A stretch of DNA of 64,000 nucleotides, from assembly GCF_020169335.1 (NCBI RefSeq), contig NZ_JAIEZN010000001.1:248001-312000 (forward strand), written 5' to 3'. The DNA is from Devosia aquimaris. Its GTDB lineage: Bacteria > Pseudomonadota > Alphaproteobacteria > Rhizobiales > Devosiaceae. The notes beneath the pieces were generated by a model that saw only the letters and a program-made list of their open reading frames with translations, did no database searches and was not told the DNA's origin. Of the stretch, positions 34,840 to 45,526 are shown one piece after another; position 1 is the stretch's first letter, and each line of letters opens with the position of its first letter. The position numbers and the translations under genes are program-made.

Positions 34840-35763
34840 ATGACCAACCGCCCATCCCATATGGACCCCAAGAATTCGTTCCAGGGTCTGATCCTGACGC
34901 TGCAGCAATTCTGGGCGGAGCAGGGTTGCGTGATCCTGCAGCCCTATGACATGCCGATGGGTGCCGGTACCTCCCACACAGCGACCGTGCTGCGCGCGCT
35001 GGGCCCCAAGCCCTGGAACGCTGCCTATGCGCAGCCTTCGCGCCGCCCCAAGGATGGCCGCTATGGCGAAAACCCCAATCGCCTGCAGCACTATTACCAG
35101 TTCCAGGTGATCCTCAAGCCGTCGCCGGCTGACATCCAGGAGCTCTATCTCAAGTCGCTCTATGCCATCGGTATTGACCCGGCGGTGCATGATCTGCGCT
35201 TCGTCGAGGACGACTGGGAAAACCCGACCCTGGGCGCCTGGGGCCTGGGCTGGGAAGTCTGGTGCGATGGCATGGAAGTCAGCCAGTTCACCTATTTCCA
35301 GCAGGTCGCCGGCTTTGAGTGCAATCCGGTGGCGGGCGAATTGACCTATGGTCTGGAGCGCCTGGCCTGCTACCTGCAGAATGTGGACTCCATCATGGAG
35401 CTCAACTTCAACGGTGGCGTGGGCGATGCCAAGGTGACCTATGCCGACGTGTTCCTGCAGAACGAGCAGGAATCCTCCAAGTACAACTTCGAGGCCGCCG
35501 ACACCGACATGCTGTTCCGCCACTTTGCCGATGCGGAAAAGGAATGCCGGGCCGTGCTGGCCAAGGGAGCCGAGGGCAATCGCCAGACCATGGCCATTCC
35601 CGCCTATGAGCAGGTGCTCAAGGCCGCGCACAACTTCAACCTGCTTGATGCGCGCGGCGTGATCTCGGTGACCGAGCGCCAGAGCTATATCCTGCGCATC
35701 CGCGAGCTGGCCAAGAGCTGTGGCGAGGCCTGGCTGCACACCGCCGGTGGCGGCGCGGAATAA
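34840..35763 (+). CDS. glyQ: Glycyl-tRNA synthetase alpha subunit
   Basis: Catalytic subunit of the bacterial alpha2beta2 glycyl-tRNA synthetase. The 307-aa product has [40 protein letters not shown], the class II motif 2 region [19 protein letters not shown] and [21 protein letters not shown] lies 8 bases before the ATG. The beta subunit gene lies 3.3 kb downstream, separated by rnk, lemA and the DUF2207 gene. Confidence 0.97.
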   Translation: MTNRPSHMDPKNSFQGLILTLQQFWAEQGCVILQPYDMPMGAGTSHTATVLRALGPKPWNAAYAQPSRRPKDGRYGENPNRLQHYYQFQVILKPSPADIQELYLKSLYAIGIDPAVHDLRFVEDDWENPTLGAWGLGWEVWCDGMEVSQFTYFQQVAGFECNPVAGELTYGLERLACYLQNVDSIMELNFNGGVGDAKVTYADVFLQNEQESSKYNFEAADTDMLFRHFADAEKECRAVLAKGAEGNRQTMAIPAYEQVLKAAHNFNLLDARGVISVTERQSYILRIRELAKSCGEAWLHTAGGGAE

Positions 35764-35778
35764 CCCTCTGCGGCGCCC

Positions 35779-36183
35779 TCAGGGCGCCGCCACATTCAGC
35801 ACGGTCAGCATGTGCTTGCGGTTGTCGCGGCCGCGCCAGGTGATCGACTGGCCCTTGCGCAGGCCGATCAGGGCCGTGCCCACCGGCGTCATCACCGAAA
35901 TACGCCCGCGCTCGATATCGGCATCCACCGGATAGACCAGCGTGACCGTGGGGTGCTGTCCGCCATCGGTGCGATAGCTGACCTTGGAGCCCATGCGTAC
36001 GATGTCGTCCGGCACGGCGTCGTCATCCACCACGCGGGCGCGTTCGAGTTCATAAAGCAGATTGTCGGCCTGCTCCGGCGTATGGTCCAGGCCGGCTATG
36101 GCCAGGATATTGAGCTGGTGATGGTCCGCGGCGCTCAGCACGATGTCGGGGCTGAGGTCGTTGACGGATGCGATCGGGGTCAT
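35779..36183 (-). CDS. rnk: Regulator of nucleoside diphosphate kinase, Rnk-type Gre fold
   Basis: Small Gre-domain protein that binds RNA polymerase without a coiled coil. The 134-aa product has VRMGSKVSYRTDGGQHPTVT and the conserved YPVDADIERGRISVMTPVGTA, LIGLRKGQSITW. The helical N-terminus (about 45 residues) is short, as in Rnk. Convergent with glyQ; a 9-10 base-pair G+C hairpin (35770-35790) spans the two stops and may end both transcripts. Confidence 0.88.
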   Translation of the reverse strand: MTPIASVNDLSPDIVLSAADHHQLNILAIAGLDHTPEQADNLLYELERARVVDDDAVPDDIVRMGSKVSYRTDGGQHPTVTLVYPVDADIERGRISVMTPVGTALIGLRKGQSITWRGRDNRKHMLTVLNVAAP

Positions 36184-36291
36184 GGTCAGTGTCTTTGCAA
36201 TATGCGGCCGCCGTCGCGCTGCACGCGCGCCGGTCCGGCCAGGAAAAATGGAAAATGATGCGCCAGTGTGCGCGCAGGATGCCGCAAGCCT

Positions 36292-36330
36292 ACCCTAAGC
36301 AGGCGCCGGCGCAGCGGGCATGCTTAGGGT
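36292..36330. repeat. Inverted repeat in the rnk-lemA divergent region
   Basis: Perfect 10-base arms ACCCTAAGCA and TGCTTAGGGT enclose 19 bases. The 300-base region between the divergent rnk and lemA starts has no other structure I can name. It could be an operator or a stem-loop in a leader; no T-tract is attached. Confidence 0.5.
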
Positions 36331-36487
36331 CGTGATCCCGCGAGGGGATGTTCCAGCCAAAGTGCAGCGGTCCCAGTCATGCAGATAACCTAGTAAGGGA
36401 GGCCACCAAGTCAAGTGGGACCATTGCGCACGCCACTGGGCGATGCCAATGTCCCTCCACGCAAAAGCGCTTGAGGGAGCCTCTATC

Positions 36488-37048
36488 GTGTTCGGTTGGA
36501 TTGTCCTGGGTCTACTGGTGGTCGCGGCCATCTATGCTGTCAGCATCTACAATGGTCTGGTCAAGAACCGGCAGATGGTTGCCGAGGGCTGGTCGGGCAT
36601 CGACGTGCAGCTCAAGCGCCGCACCGACCTCATTCCCAACCTGCTCGAGACGGTCAAGGGCTACATGGGCCATGAGCGCGAAACGCTCGAAGCGGTGACC
36701 AATGCCCGCGCCGCCGCCACCAGCGCCGCCAATGGCACGCCCGAACAGCGCGCTGCGGCCGAAGGCCAGCTCTCGGGCGCCCTGGGGCGGCTGATTGCCA
36801 CCGCCGAGGCCTATCCCGACCTCAAGGCCAATACCACCTTCCTCGAATTCCAGTCGGCGCTGCAGACCGTGGAAGAAGAGATCCAGCTCTCCCGCCGCTA
36901 CTACAACGGCGCCGTGCGCAACCTCAACGTCATGGTGGAATCGGTGCCGTCCAATTTCATCGCCGGCCCCTTCGGTTTCCAGAAGGCGGAGTATTTCGAG
37001 CTCGAAAACCCGGCCGACCGCGCCGTGCCGAACGTCAAGTTCAACTGA
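36488..37048 (+). CDS. lemA: LemA family protein
   Basis: The 186-aa product has one N-terminal transmembrane helix (VLGLLVVAAIYAVSIYNGLV) and a long helical bundle domain with the LemA signature GWSGIDVQLKRRTDLIPNLL and FQSALQTVEEEIQLSRRYYN. The GTG start at 36488 has GAGGGAG eight bases upstream; an upstream ATG in frame lacks one. Function is poorly known. Its pairing with the DUF2207 protein 5 bases downstream is widespread, suggesting a two-protein membrane system. Confidence 0.92.
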   Translation: MFGWIVLGLLVVAAIYAVSIYNGLVKNRQMVAEGWSGIDVQLKRRTDLIPNLLETVKGYMGHERETLEAVTNARAAATSAANGTPEQRAAAEGQLSGALGRLIATAEAYPDLKANTTFLEFQSALQTVEEEIQLSRRYYNGAVRNLNVMVESVPSNFIAGPFGFQKAEYFELENPADRAVPNVKFN

Positions 37049-37053
37049 CGGCA

Positions 37054-38970
37054 ATGGTCCGCCTGGTTCGTCCGTTTCTCGCGCTGCTTTTCGCGCTGCT
37101 GCTGGCTTTGCCCGCGGCCGCGCGCGAAGAGATCCGCTCCTATGACAGCGACATAAGCCTGGCCCGCGACGGCATGGTGACCGTTGTCGAGACGATCGTC
37201 GTCAATGCCGAGGGCAACGAGATCCGGCGCGGCATCTATCGCGATATTCCCGTCGTCATGCTGGCCAGCGATGGTGGCAAGGTGCGGCCCGATCTCGATG
37301 TGCTCGCGGTCACCCGCGATGGTCGCGATGAACAATACCGTGTCGAGCGGATGGGCAATTTCGAGCGCATCTGGATCGGCAATCCCGATGTGCTGCTCGA
37401 CTATGGCCCGCACAGCTACACCATCACCTACACCATGACGCGCATGGCGCGCAGCTTCGAGGATCACGACGAGCTCTATTGGAACGTCACCGGCAATTAC
37501 TGGATATTCCCCATCCTCTCCGCCGAAGCCCAGGTGACCCTGCCCAATGGCGCTGTGATCACCCAGCTGGCCGGCTATACCGGCGCTGCCGGCTCCACCG
37601 AACAGGCCGTTGCCAGCAAGCGCCTGGCCGATGGCAAGGCCCTGTTCCGCGCCACGCGCCAGCTGGGCGCAGGCGAGGGGCTGACTGTTGCCGTGGCCTT
37701 CAACAAAGGTGTCATCGACTATCCCACCGGCATGGCCGCCCTGCTGCAATCAATTGGCGATCTGCGCGACACCATCGTGCCCGTGCTCGCGGCGCTACTG
37801 GCGCTGGCCTACAATGCCTTTGCCTGGTTCCGTGTCGGGCGCGATCCGGCCAAGGGCACCATCATCCCCCTGTTCCATCCACCCAAGGGCTTCTCGCCCG
37901 CGCTGGTGCACTATGTTCAGAAATGGGGATTCACGAAATCCGGCTGGACGGCGTTGACCGCTGCGATCTTCAGCCTGGGCGTCAAAGGCCTGGTGACCAT
38001 CGACAACAGCACCGACACCCTGCGCATCAAGCTCACCGGCAAAAAGCCCGACGAGGCCCTGCCGCCCGGCGAGGAAGTGATTTTTGCCTATGTGCAGTCC
38101 AGGGGCACAGTCTCTGTCGACAAGACCAACGGCACTGAACTCGAGAAACGGCGTGCCGCCCTTGTCTCGGCCATCGAATCGGAAAACCGCCACGCCTGGT
38201 TCAAGAACAACACCGGCTTTTCCGTGTTGGGCTATGCCCTGGCCGTGCTGTTGCTGGGCGGCATGGTCTTTGCCGATATTCTCGATCCGGTGTGGCTACT
38301 GGGCTCGGTGGTCGTGGGCATTCTCCTCGCCTCGCTGGGCGGGCTGGCCGGTCGCGGGCTCAATGGCGGCATTTTCGCGCGCGGCTTCACCATGATCTGG
38401 CTGGCCATCGTTGCCTTCAACGTCGTCGGCTTTGCGCTCGACAGCTTCACCACAATTTCGATCAATGTCGCCTCAGTGGCCGCTGTCTCTATCGTGCTGG
38501 TCACGGTCATCTTCGCCTTCCTGATGCGCGCGCCCACGCTGCAGGGACGCCGCGCCATGGACCAGATCGACGGCCTCAAGATGTATATGGAGACCGCTGA
38601 AAAGGATCGCATGAACATCGCGGGGGCGCCCCCGATGACGATTTCCTATTTCGAGCGTCTGCTGCCCTTTGCCATCGCGCTGGGCGTGGAGAAGCCCTGG
38701 ACCGAGCACTTCGAGGCCGAGCTGGCGCGCAATGCCGTCAGCGATGCTTCGGGCACCTATGCGCCGGGATGGTACTATGGCGGCTCCCGCGGCTTTGGCA
38801 GCGCCGGCTCAGGCATGACCAATGCGGTCAGCGCCGCAGCCGCCAGCATGACGGCCGCCATGGTCGCCTCCCAGCCCGTGCAGGCCAGCTCCTCCGGCTT
38901 CTCCAGTGGCGGGGGCGGGGGAGGCTTCTCCGGCGGCGGCGGTGGCGGCGGCGGCGGTGGCGGCTGGTAA
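37054..38970 (+). CDS. DUF2207 membrane protein with glycine-rich tail
   Basis: The 638-aa product has signal peptide LVRPFLALLFALLLALPAAA, a large extracytoplasmic DUF2207 domain (IRSYDSDISLARDG, GIYRDIPV, ELYWNVTGNYW), a transmembrane helix near residue 245 and three more between about 390 and 490, then a cytoplasmic domain. It ends in a glycine-only tail after FSSGGGGGGF, with final Trp. This resembles the YciQ/TPM-associated glycine-rich termini. Operon partner of lemA. Function unknown; envelope maintenance is a guess. Confidence 0.9.
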   Translation: MVRLVRPFLALLFALLLALPAAAREEIRSYDSDISLARDGMVTVVETIVVNAEGNEIRRGIYRDIPVVMLASDGGKVRPDLDVLAVTRDGRDEQYRVERMGNFERIWIGNPDVLLDYGPHSYTITYTMTRMARSFEDHDELYWNVTGNYWIFPILSAEAQVTLPNGAVITQLAGYTGAAGSTEQAVASKRLADGKALFRATRQLGAGEGLTVAVAFNKGVIDYPTGMAALLQSIGDLRDTIVPVLAALLALAYNAFAWFRVGRDPAKGTIIPLFHPPKGFSPALVHYVQKWGFTKSGWTALTAAIFSLGVKGLVTIDNSTDTLRIKLTGKKPDEALPPGEEVIFAYVQSRGTVSVDKTNGTELEKRRAALVSAIESENRHAWFKNNTGFSVLGYALAVLLLGGMVFADILDPVWLLGSVVVGILLASLGGLAGRGLNGGIFARGFTMIWLAIVAFNVVGFALDSFTTISINVASVAAVSIVLVTVIFAFLMRAPTLQGRRAMDQIDGLKMYMETAEKDRMNIAGAPPMTISYFERLLPFAIALGVEKPWTEHFEAELARNAVSDASGTYAPGWYYGGSRGFGSAGSGMTNAVSAAAASMTAAMVASQPVQASSSGFSSGGGGGGFSGGGGGGGGGGGW

Positions 38971-39037
38971 TCGGCTTATGGACATCGCTGCCCACGCAAG
39001 CTAAGCAAAACTGCGCTTTCTAACCCTGGTATCCGCT

Positions 39038-41062
39038 ATGCCCGAACTGCTGCTCGAACTGTTTTCCGAGGAAATCCCCGCCCGCCTGCAGCGGCGCGCG
39101 GCCGAAGACCTCAAGAAGGCGGTCACCAATGCGTTGGTGGATGCCGGGCTGGTCTATGAAGGCGCCAAGGCTTTTGTCACGCCGCGCCGCCTGGCGCTGA
39201 CAGTGACCGGCCTGCCGGCCCGCTCGCCCGACACGCGCGAAGAAAAGAAGGGCCCCAAGGTCGGCGCCCCGCAGCAGGCTATCGACGGCTTCCTGCGCGC
39301 GGCCGGGCTGACCTCGCTCGATCAGGCCAAGATCGAATCCGACCCCAAGAAGGGCGATTTCTACGTCGCCCAGATCGACAAGCCCGGCGCTGACGCCGTG
39401 AGCCTGCTGTCGACGATCCTGCCCAAGATGCTGACCGAATTTCCCTGGGCCAAATCCATGCGTTGGGGCAGCGGCAGCTTTGCCTGGGTGCGGCCACTGC
39501 GCGCCATCACCGCCACCTTCGGCAGCGAGAACGAAGACCCCGTGGTCATCCCGTTCCAGTCCAACGAAGTGACCTCGGGCCAGACCACATTCGGCCACCG
39601 GTTCCTGGCGCCTGAAGCCATCACCGTGCGCCGCTTCGACGACTATGTCAGCGCCCTCGAACGCGCCAAGGTCGTGCTCGATATCGACCGCCGCAAGGAC
39701 ATCATCCGCGTCGACGCGGAAAACCTGGCCTTCGCCCAGGGCCTGACCGTCATCGCCGACGAAGGCCTGCTCGAAGAGGTCGCCGGGCTCGTTGAATGGC
39801 CCGTCGTCATGATGGGTAGCTTTGATCCATCCTTCCTGCGCCTGCCCGAAGAGGTGATCATCGCCACCATCCGGGCCAACCAGAAATGCTTCTGCCTGCG
39901 CGATGCCGAGGGCAAGCTGGCACCAAAATTCATCATCACCGCCAATACCATCGCCACCGATGGTGGCGCGGTGATCACTGCCGGCAATGAACGCGTGATC
40001 CGTGCGCGACTCAGCGATGCCGTGTTCTTCTACGATGGCGATCTGTCGCTGCCGCTTGAGCATGGTCTGCCCAAGCTGGAAGACACCGTGTTCCACGCCA
40101 AGCTGGGCAGCCAGTTTGCCCGCGTCGAACGCCTGGTCAAGCTGGCCGGGGAGATCGCCTTGGTCGTGGGTGCTGATCCCGAGCGGGCCAAGCGCGCCGC
40201 CATGCTGGCCAAAGCCGATCTCACCACCGGCATGGTGGGTGAGTTCCCCGAGCTGCAGGGCCTGATGGGCCGCTATTATGCCAGTGCGCAGGGTGAGCCG
40301 GCCGATATCGCGACATCAATGGAAATGCACTATAAGCCGCTCGGCCCCACCGACAAGGTGCCCACCGAGCCGGTGTCCATCGCCGTGGCTCTGGCCGACA
40401 AGCTCGACCTGCTCACCGGCTTCTGGGCGATCGATGAAAAGCCGACCGGCTCGCGCGATCCCTTCGCACTGCGCCGGGCCGCGCTGGGCGTGATCCGCAT
40501 CCTGATCGACAATGGCATTCGCATGCCGCTCAAGGTCGAGGCAGACCTGCTGGCCTTCTTCCATGATCGCCTCAAGGTGATGCTGCGCGATGCCGGCGCC
40601 CGCCACGACCTGGTGGATGCCGTGATTGCGGCCGACAGCAACGACATGCTGCAGATCAGCCAGCGCGCCGAGGCTCTCTCGGCCCTGCTGTCGTCAGAAG
40701 ATGGCAAGAACCTCCTGGCCGGTTACAAGCGCGCTGCCAATATCCTCGCCGCCGAGGAAAAGAAGGATGGCCGCACTTATGATGGTGCCGTGGCCCAAGG
40801 TGCCCTGGTGTTGCCCGAAGAGACGGCGCTGGCCTTTGCCGTCGATGCCGTTAATGCCGCAGTGACCAAGCATGTCGCGGCTGACGAGTATCAGGGCGCC
40901 ATGGCCGAACTGGCGTCGCTGCGCGCGCCCGTGGATGCGTTCTTTACCGCGGTGCTGGTCAATGACGACAATGCCGCCATTCGCGCCAACCGGCTCAACC
41001 TGCTGGCCCGCCTGCGCGACACCATGCATCTGGTCGCTGACTTCTCAAAGGTCGCCGGCTAG
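39038..41062 (+). CDS. glyS: Glycyl-tRNA synthetase beta subunit
   Basis: tRNA-binding beta subunit of glycyl-tRNA synthetase. The 674-aa product starts [25 protein letters not shown], the universal GlyS opening, and has [33 protein letters not shown] and [17 protein letters not shown] before the C-terminal anticodon-binding DALR-type region. Slightly shorter than E. coli GlyS (689). Its TAG shares a CTAG with the stop of the convergent secreted protein. Confidence 0.97.
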   Translation: MPELLLELFSEEIPARLQRRAAEDLKKAVTNALVDAGLVYEGAKAFVTPRRLALTVTGLPARSPDTREEKKGPKVGAPQQAIDGFLRAAGLTSLDQAKIESDPKKGDFYVAQIDKPGADAVSLLSTILPKMLTEFPWAKSMRWGSGSFAWVRPLRAITATFGSENEDPVVIPFQSNEVTSGQTTFGHRFLAPEAITVRRFDDYVSALERAKVVLDIDRRKDIIRVDAENLAFAQGLTVIADEGLLEEVAGLVEWPVVMMGSFDPSFLRLPEEVIIATIRANQKCFCLRDAEGKLAPKFIITANTIATDGGAVITAGNERVIRARLSDAVFFYDGDLSLPLEHGLPKLEDTVFHAKLGSQFARVERLVKLAGEIALVVGADPERAKRAAMLAKADLTTGMVGEFPELQGLMGRYYASAQGEPADIATSMEMHYKPLGPTDKVPTEPVSIAVALADKLDLLTGFWAIDEKPTGSRDPFALRRAALGVIRILIDNGIRMPLKVEADLLAFFHDRLKVMLRDAGARHDLVDAVIAADSNDMLQISQRAEALSALLSSEDGKNLLAGYKRAANILAAEEKKDGRTYDGAVAQGALVLPEETALAFAVDAVNAAVTKHVAADEYQGAMAELASLRAPVDAFFTAVLVNDDNAAIRANRLNLLARLRDTMHLVADFSKVAG

Positions 41063-41400
41063 GACCGCTTGGGCAGGGCGCAGGTCAATGCGCCCTTGTC
41101 GGTGGTGAAGCTGAAGGTCGTCTCGCCATATTCGTCCGTGACGAAACTGCCCTTGAGGTGGATGTCGGCCAGCGGTCCGCTGAGCGCATCCACGCTCGGG
41201 CCGGCTGAGGCGAGCTGTCCCTGGCCGCGCTCAATGGAGTCCGAGGAAAAATCGTAGTCTCCGGCCACGAACAGGCTGAGCGTCCCGAACAGCTTTCCGG
41301 TCGCATCCAGGCAGGCATAGATGCCAGGCGGCGGAAACTGGGCAAGAGCCGGTGATGCCAGGGCAAGCAGGCACAGGACAGGCAGGGCGAGACGTTTCAT
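41059..41400 (-). CDS. Small secreted hypothetical protein
   Basis: The 113-aa product has a clear signal peptide ([20 protein letters not shown]) and a beta-rich mature domain with two cysteines ([10 protein letters not shown] and [11 protein letters not shown]), one near each end. No family recognised. The open frame extends to 42561 antisense to the sulfotransferase gene; that part is not credible. An in-frame ATG 45 bases upstream exists, but the signal peptide begins at the chosen one. Confidence 0.7.
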   Translation of the reverse strand: MKRLALPVLCLLALASPALAQFPPPGIYACLDATGKLFGTLSLFVAGDYDFSSDSIERGQGQLASAGPSVDALSGPLADIHLKGSFVTDEYGETTFSFTTDKGALTCALPKRS

Positions 41401-41529
41401 GGCCGCGATATCAGCCTCTGCTCGCATCGTCTTGCAAGTCATAGTCACGTGATCGCTGCATGGCTGCTTGGCGTCCACAGCGGCTATTCGTGCGCCGACG
41501 AAAGTTACAGATTTGTCATATAACGTAAC

Positions 41530-42984
41530 TTGCAGATTTTCCAGGCGCCGCCCAGTCTGATCCCATTGCTTGTCGGCCCCGGCGTCGCGTCCGCTAGAGT
41601 TCTTGTTTTGCAGATATCTCCGACCTCTGTTGAGGCGGCGTGGCAATTGCTTGCCGCCCGCCGGTTCGATGACGCCGCGCGCCTGGCGCGGCAAACGCTT
41701 CTCCGCCATCCCGAAAATGCCTCCGCCCTGGTCTGCGCCGGCATGGCTGAGTGGGAACTGGGCTATCCGGTAGAAGCCTGCGTCGCCCTGGTTGAGCGCG
41801 CGGTGGCCCTTGCGCCACACGCCGGCGCATACCGGCACAATCTGGGCACTCTGCAGGCGTCCATGGGGGACATGGCTGGCGCCTACGCGAGTTTCGCGGC
41901 TGCTTTGCGCCTGCGTCCCGACGACACCGTGGCCTTCTATGCCCTCACGCAAAACCACCGGTTTCGCCAGCCCGATACCCTGGTCGAAGACATGCTGGCG
42001 CTCTATGGCTCGGGCATGCTCGGCCGGACTGCGCTGGAATTCCTCTGTTTTGGCCTGGCCAAGGTTTATGCCGATATGGGTAATCGCGCCCGCGCCATGC
42101 ATTTCTGCATCGAGGCCAATTGGCTGGCCGATCGCCCCTATGATCGCGACCGGGAACGCAAGCGCGTTCAGTCTCTTATTGAAACGGCCAGGAGCACTTC
42201 CCTGCCGCCGACGGCACCTGCGCCGCCGGGACCGGCGCCGCTGTTCATCGTCGGCATGCCGCGCTCCGGCACCACGCTGGCCGAAGCCATCCTCGCTCGC
42301 CACCCCCAGGTTCACGCGCTGGGCGAAACCCCGTTGATGGGGCAGGTCGAGCATGCCCTGAGTGGCGGTGACCCCGTTCGGCTCGCCGGGCTGGACAGGG
42401 CGCAGTTGGCTAGTCGTGCCGTCCACTCCATCCGCGCCATGGCGGCCAACGCCCCGGAAACAACGCGGCTTCTGGTCGACAAGACACCCGACAACGCCTT
42501 TCGGATCAGCCTGATAGCGGCGCTGTTCCCCAACGCCCGCATTGTTCACATGCGTCGCCACCCGCTTGATTGCGGCCTGTCAAACCTGTTCACCCGCTTC
42601 ACCACCGGCCAGGGCTTTGCTTTCCGCCAGACCGATCTGGGCGAGCGCATCCGCCAGACTGCCGATGTCATGGCCGCCTGGAAAGTCAGCGTGCCGCTGC
42701 GCATGCTCGATCTCAGCTACGAGGCCCTGGTGGCCGATCCCGAGGGACAGTCCCGACGGCTGGTGGCTTTTGCCGGGCTCGATTGGGACGATGCCTGCCT
42801 TACCCCCGAGCTGGATCGGCGCCAGATCCATACCGCCAGCCAGTGGCAGGTGCGCCAGAAGATCAACACCGACTCCGTTGGCCGCTTTGTGGGCTACCGC
42901 GAGTGGCTGCCTGCCATGATCGAGGCCATGGGCGGCGAACAATGGGTGGACAATGAAGCCGCCGACCAGTTGCGCGCAGCCTAG
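41530..42984 (+). CDS. TPR-containing sulfotransferase-family protein
   Basis: N-terminal TPR region (about residues 30-140, with LARQTLLRHPENASALVCAG and LVERAVALAPHAGAYRHNLG) and C-terminal sulfotransferase domain. The PAPS 5'-phosphate loop is LFIVGMPRSGTTLAEAIL (about 238-255), and RIVHMRRHPLDCGLSNLF is the second PAPS motif. Acceptor unknown. The frame opens with TTG at 41530 without a good ribosome site; TTG at 41608 (LQISPTSVEAAW) is an equally possible start. Confidence 0.82.
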   Translation: MQIFQAPPSLIPLLVGPGVASARVLVLQISPTSVEAAWQLLAARRFDDAARLARQTLLRHPENASALVCAGMAEWELGYPVEACVALVERAVALAPHAGAYRHNLGTLQASMGDMAGAYASFAAALRLRPDDTVAFYALTQNHRFRQPDTLVEDMLALYGSGMLGRTALEFLCFGLAKVYADMGNRARAMHFCIEANWLADRPYDRDRERKRVQSLIETARSTSLPPTAPAPPGPAPLFIVGMPRSGTTLAEAILARHPQVHALGETPLMGQVEHALSGGDPVRLAGLDRAQLASRAVHSIRAMAANAPETTRLLVDKTPDNAFRISLIAALFPNARIVHMRRHPLDCGLSNLFTRFTTGQGFAFRQTDLGERIRQTADVMAAWKVSVPLRMLDLSYEALVADPEGQSRRLVAFAGLDWDDACLTPELDRRQIHTASQWQVRQKINTDSVGRFVGYREWLPAMIEAMGGEQWVDNEAADQLRAA

Positions 42985-43024
42985 GGTGCTGTAAAGGTCT
43001 GACCCGGTTCAGCGGGAATTTGCC

Positions 43025-44005
43025 ATGAGTGTCGGTCTTCTAGCGCTACTTGATGATGTTGCCGGCCTGGTCAAGGTGGCCGCGGCCTCGCTTGACGACG
43101 TGGCGGGTCAGGCCGCCAAGGCCAGCGCCAAGGCCGCCGGTGCATTGATCGATGATGCTGCCGTGACGCCCAACTATGTCACCGGTTTCACGGCCGACCG
43201 CGAACTGCCCATCATTGGCAAGATCGCCTGGGGCTCGATCCGCAACAAATTGCTGTTCCTGCTGCCGGCGGCACTGCTGCTCAGTGTCTTTGCCCCCTGG
43301 CTGATCACCCCGCTGCTGATGATCGGCGGTGGCTATCTTTGTTACGAGGGCGCCGAGAAGATTTTCCACGCGCTGCGGCCCCATGATGCCGAAGTGCATG
43401 AGGCCGGCTTGGAGCCGGTGGCGATATCGGCCGAAACGCTTGAGGACCGCAAGGTCGCGGGCGCCATCCAGACTGACTTCATTCTCTCGGCCGAGATCAT
43501 GACCATCGTGCTCTCGGCCATCCATGTCGACAACTTCTGGTTCCGCGCCGCTGCGCTGGCCCTGGCCGGCGTCGGCATCACCGTGGCGGTCTATGGCGCG
43601 GTGGCGCTGATCGTCAAGGCGGACGATTTCGGCCTGTGGACCGCTCGCAGCGCGCGCACCGAATTCGGGCGGGCCTTTGGTCGCGGCATCGTGGTGTCCA
43701 TGCCGGTCTTTCTGCAAATCCTGGGCGTCGTCGGCACCGCCGCCATGACCTGGGTGGGCGGCAGCATTATCGTGCACGGACTCTATGAGTTCGGCATCGA
43801 CTGGCCCGAGCATATTGTCGAGGCCGCTGCGCATTGGGCGGAGGCTTCCGTTCCCGCCATCGCCGGGGTCACCGGCTGGCTGGCGACGGCGGCCGTTGAC
43901 TTCGTCTTCGGGATCATGCTGGGCGCCATCCTGATCCCCGTCGTCGGCCTCGTGCTGGCGCCAGCCTTCAGGGCGCTCAAGCATCTCCTGCCCAAGCGCG
44001 CCTAG
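43025..44005 (+). CDS. DUF808 family membrane protein (YedI-like)
   Basis: The 326-aa product has the N-terminal DUF808 signature LLALLDDVAGLVKVAAASLD and AAGALIDDAAVTPNYVTGF, followed by about seven hydrophobic helices. Widespread inner-membrane family with no established role. The start follows GCGGGAATTTGCC. It is convergent with rnhA, 33 bases apart, and nothing is seen between them. Confidence 0.9.
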   Translation: MSVGLLALLDDVAGLVKVAAASLDDVAGQAAKASAKAAGALIDDAAVTPNYVTGFTADRELPIIGKIAWGSIRNKLLFLLPAALLLSVFAPWLITPLLMIGGGYLCYEGAEKIFHALRPHDAEVHEAGLEPVAISAETLEDRKVAGAIQTDFILSAEIMTIVLSAIHVDNFWFRAAALALAGVGITVAVYGAVALIVKADDFGLWTARSARTEFGRAFGRGIVVSMPVFLQILGVVGTAAMTWVGGSIIVHGLYEFGIDWPEHIVEAAAHWAEASVPAIAGVTGWLATAAVDFVFGIMLGAILIPVVGLVLAPAFRALKHLLPKRA

Positions 44006-44038
44006 CGCGCCCGTCCTGCCAGTGGGGATTGGCTGGCC

Positions 44039-44485
44039 CTAGCGCTGCGCCTTGTAGGGCGCCATGCCCTCATTGGCCAGTTGGTCGGCCCGCTCGTTGA
44101 GTTCGTGGCCGGCATGGCCCTTGACCCATTTCCAGTCGATGGTGTGGCGCTTGGTGGCCTCGTCCAGCGCCTGCCAAAGTTCGAGATTCTTCACCGGCTT
44201 CTTGTCGGCGGTCTTCCAGCCGTTGCGCTTCCAGCCGTGCATCCAGCTCTGCACGCCATTTTTGACATATTGGCTGTCGGTGTGCAGCTCGACCGTGCAG
44301 GGGCGTTTCAGCGCATTGAGCGCCTCGATGGCCGCGGTCAGCTCCATCTTGTTGTTGGTGGTCAGTGCTTCGCCGCCCTTGAGCTCCTTGGTGTGCCCGC
44401 CATATTCGAGGATGGCGCCCCAGCCGCCGGGCCCCGGATTGCCCGAGCAGGCGCCGTCGGTGTGGATGATGACGGTGTCAGTCAT
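44039..44485 (-). CDS. rnhA: Ribonuclease HI
   Basis: Degrades RNA in RNA-DNA hybrids. The 148-aa product has catalytic [16 protein letters not shown] (Asp-8), the glutamate in [23 protein letters not shown] and the C-terminal aspartate in [11 protein letters not shown]. Its ATG overlaps the end of the upstream GNAT gene by 8 bases, making it the last cistron of the ispH-GNAT-GNAT-rnhA operon. Confidence 0.97.
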   Translation of the reverse strand: MTDTVIIHTDGACSGNPGPGGWGAILEYGGHTKELKGGEALTTNNKMELTAAIEALNALKRPCTVELHTDSQYVKNGVQSWMHGWKRNGWKTADKKPVKNLELWQALDEATKRHTIDWKWVKGHAGHELNERADQLANEGMAPYKAQR

Positions 44486-45008
44486 GGTTTTCGGGCCGCT
44501 CATAGATGTGGAACTGGCAGAGCAGACCGTTCGGCTCGACCTCTACCGTTGTGGGGACCATGCCGATCTTGCGCAGCACGGCCAGGGATGGCGCGTTGCG
44601 CGTGTCGGCAAATCCGATGAACTGGCTCGCGTCCGTCTCCCGGAAAATCCAGTCGCGCAGGGCGATCGCGGCCTCGGTTGCATAGCCCTGGCCGTGATGC
44701 TCCTCGAACAGGGCAAAGCCCAGTTCGGGTTCACCCGTGGGCGCATAGATGCCATAGCCCGCGCGGCCGATGAACGTGTTATCGGACTTGAGCGTGAGCC
44801 GCAGTTTGCCCAGGCGGCGAGTGGCGAACAGGTCCATCCAGTGCTCAACGGCGCGGCGCGCCTGCTCCTCGGTCCAGGGTTCGCCACTGAGCGTGAGGTA
44901 ACGGGAGACGTTGGGATTGCCGTGCAACCGCACGAGGTCGCCGACCTGATCGATGGTCCAGCCAGACAGCACGAGGCGGTCCGTTTCAAGCAGGGTCAGG
45001 TCACTCAT
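44478..45008 (-). CDS. GNAT N-acetyltransferase (RimJ/RimL-like), second of two
   Basis: The 176-aa product has the acetyl-CoA-binding stretch [20 protein letters not shown] (Q/R-x-x-G-x-G/A pattern) and the opening [12 protein letters not shown]. Substrate unknown; RimL-type members acetylate ribosomal proteins or small molecules. It overlaps the upstream GNAT by 4 bases (ATGA) and rnhA by 8. It is clearly paralogous to its neighbour, so a local duplication is likely. Confidence 0.9.
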   Translation of the reverse strand: MSDLTLLETDRLVLSGWTIDQVGDLVRLHGNPNVSRYLTLSGEPWTEEQARRAVEHWMDLFATRRLGKLRLTLKSDNTFIGRAGYGIYAPTGEPELGFALFEEHHGQGYATEAAIALRDWIFRETDASQFIGFADTRNAPSLAVLRKIGMVPTTVEVEPNGLLCQFHIYERPENHD

Positions 45009-45526
45009 GACGCAGTCCGGTCCAGCGCATGGAACTGGTGCGGCATGTCCGCGAACATCATGGCATAGGTCGGCGTCATGCCGATCTTTTCCAGCACATG
45101 GCGCGAGGCCGAATTGTCGCGATGGGCAAAGGCGATGAAGTGGTCGTCCGGCCGGGTGGCAAAATACCAGTCACGCAGGCCCGCAGCGATCTCGGTGGCA
45201 TAGCCCAGCCCCCAGAACTCCGAAGCCAGCCCATAGCCCAGTTCGGGCTCTCCGGTGCGGGCATGAAGGCTGAATCCGGCGCGACCGACAAAGCGTCCGT
45301 CGCTGCGCCGCACCAGCCGGTGCTTGCCCAGGCCATGCTGGCCCCATTCCTCAGCCCAGTTGGCCAGCCGGATCTCGCATTTCTCGCGGGACCAGGGAAC
45401 GCCGGCAATGTCGTAGAAGCGGGCCACCTTGGCGTCCGATTGCAGGGCAACCAGATCGTCGAGCTGGTCGGCGCGCCAGGGTATCAGCGCCAGGCGCTCG
45501 GTCTCCAGGATGATCGGGTCGCTCAC
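45005..45526 (-). CDS. GNAT N-acetyltransferase (RimJ/RimL-like), first of two
   Basis: The 173-aa product starts [16 protein letters not shown] and has the CoA-binding region [17 protein letters not shown], then [16 protein letters not shown]. The overall layout is the same as the next gene. It overlaps ispH by 4 bases. In related genomes this slot between ispH and rnhA usually holds homoserine kinase thrB, which is absent here. Confidence 0.9.
   Translation of the reverse strand: MSDPIILETERLALIPWRADQLDDLVALQSDAKVARFYDIAGVPWSREKCEIRLANWAEEWGQHGLGKHRLVRRSDGRFVGRAGFSLHARTGEPELGYGLASEFWGLGYATEIAAGLRDWYFATRPDDHFIAFAHRDNSASRHVLEKIGMTPTYAMMFADMPHQFHALDRTAS

Noticed and set aside
41401..42561. 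Extended minus-strand protein opposite the sulfotransferase gene
   Set aside because: The credible signal peptide begins at 41400; the upstream extension is antisense to a well-supported gene.
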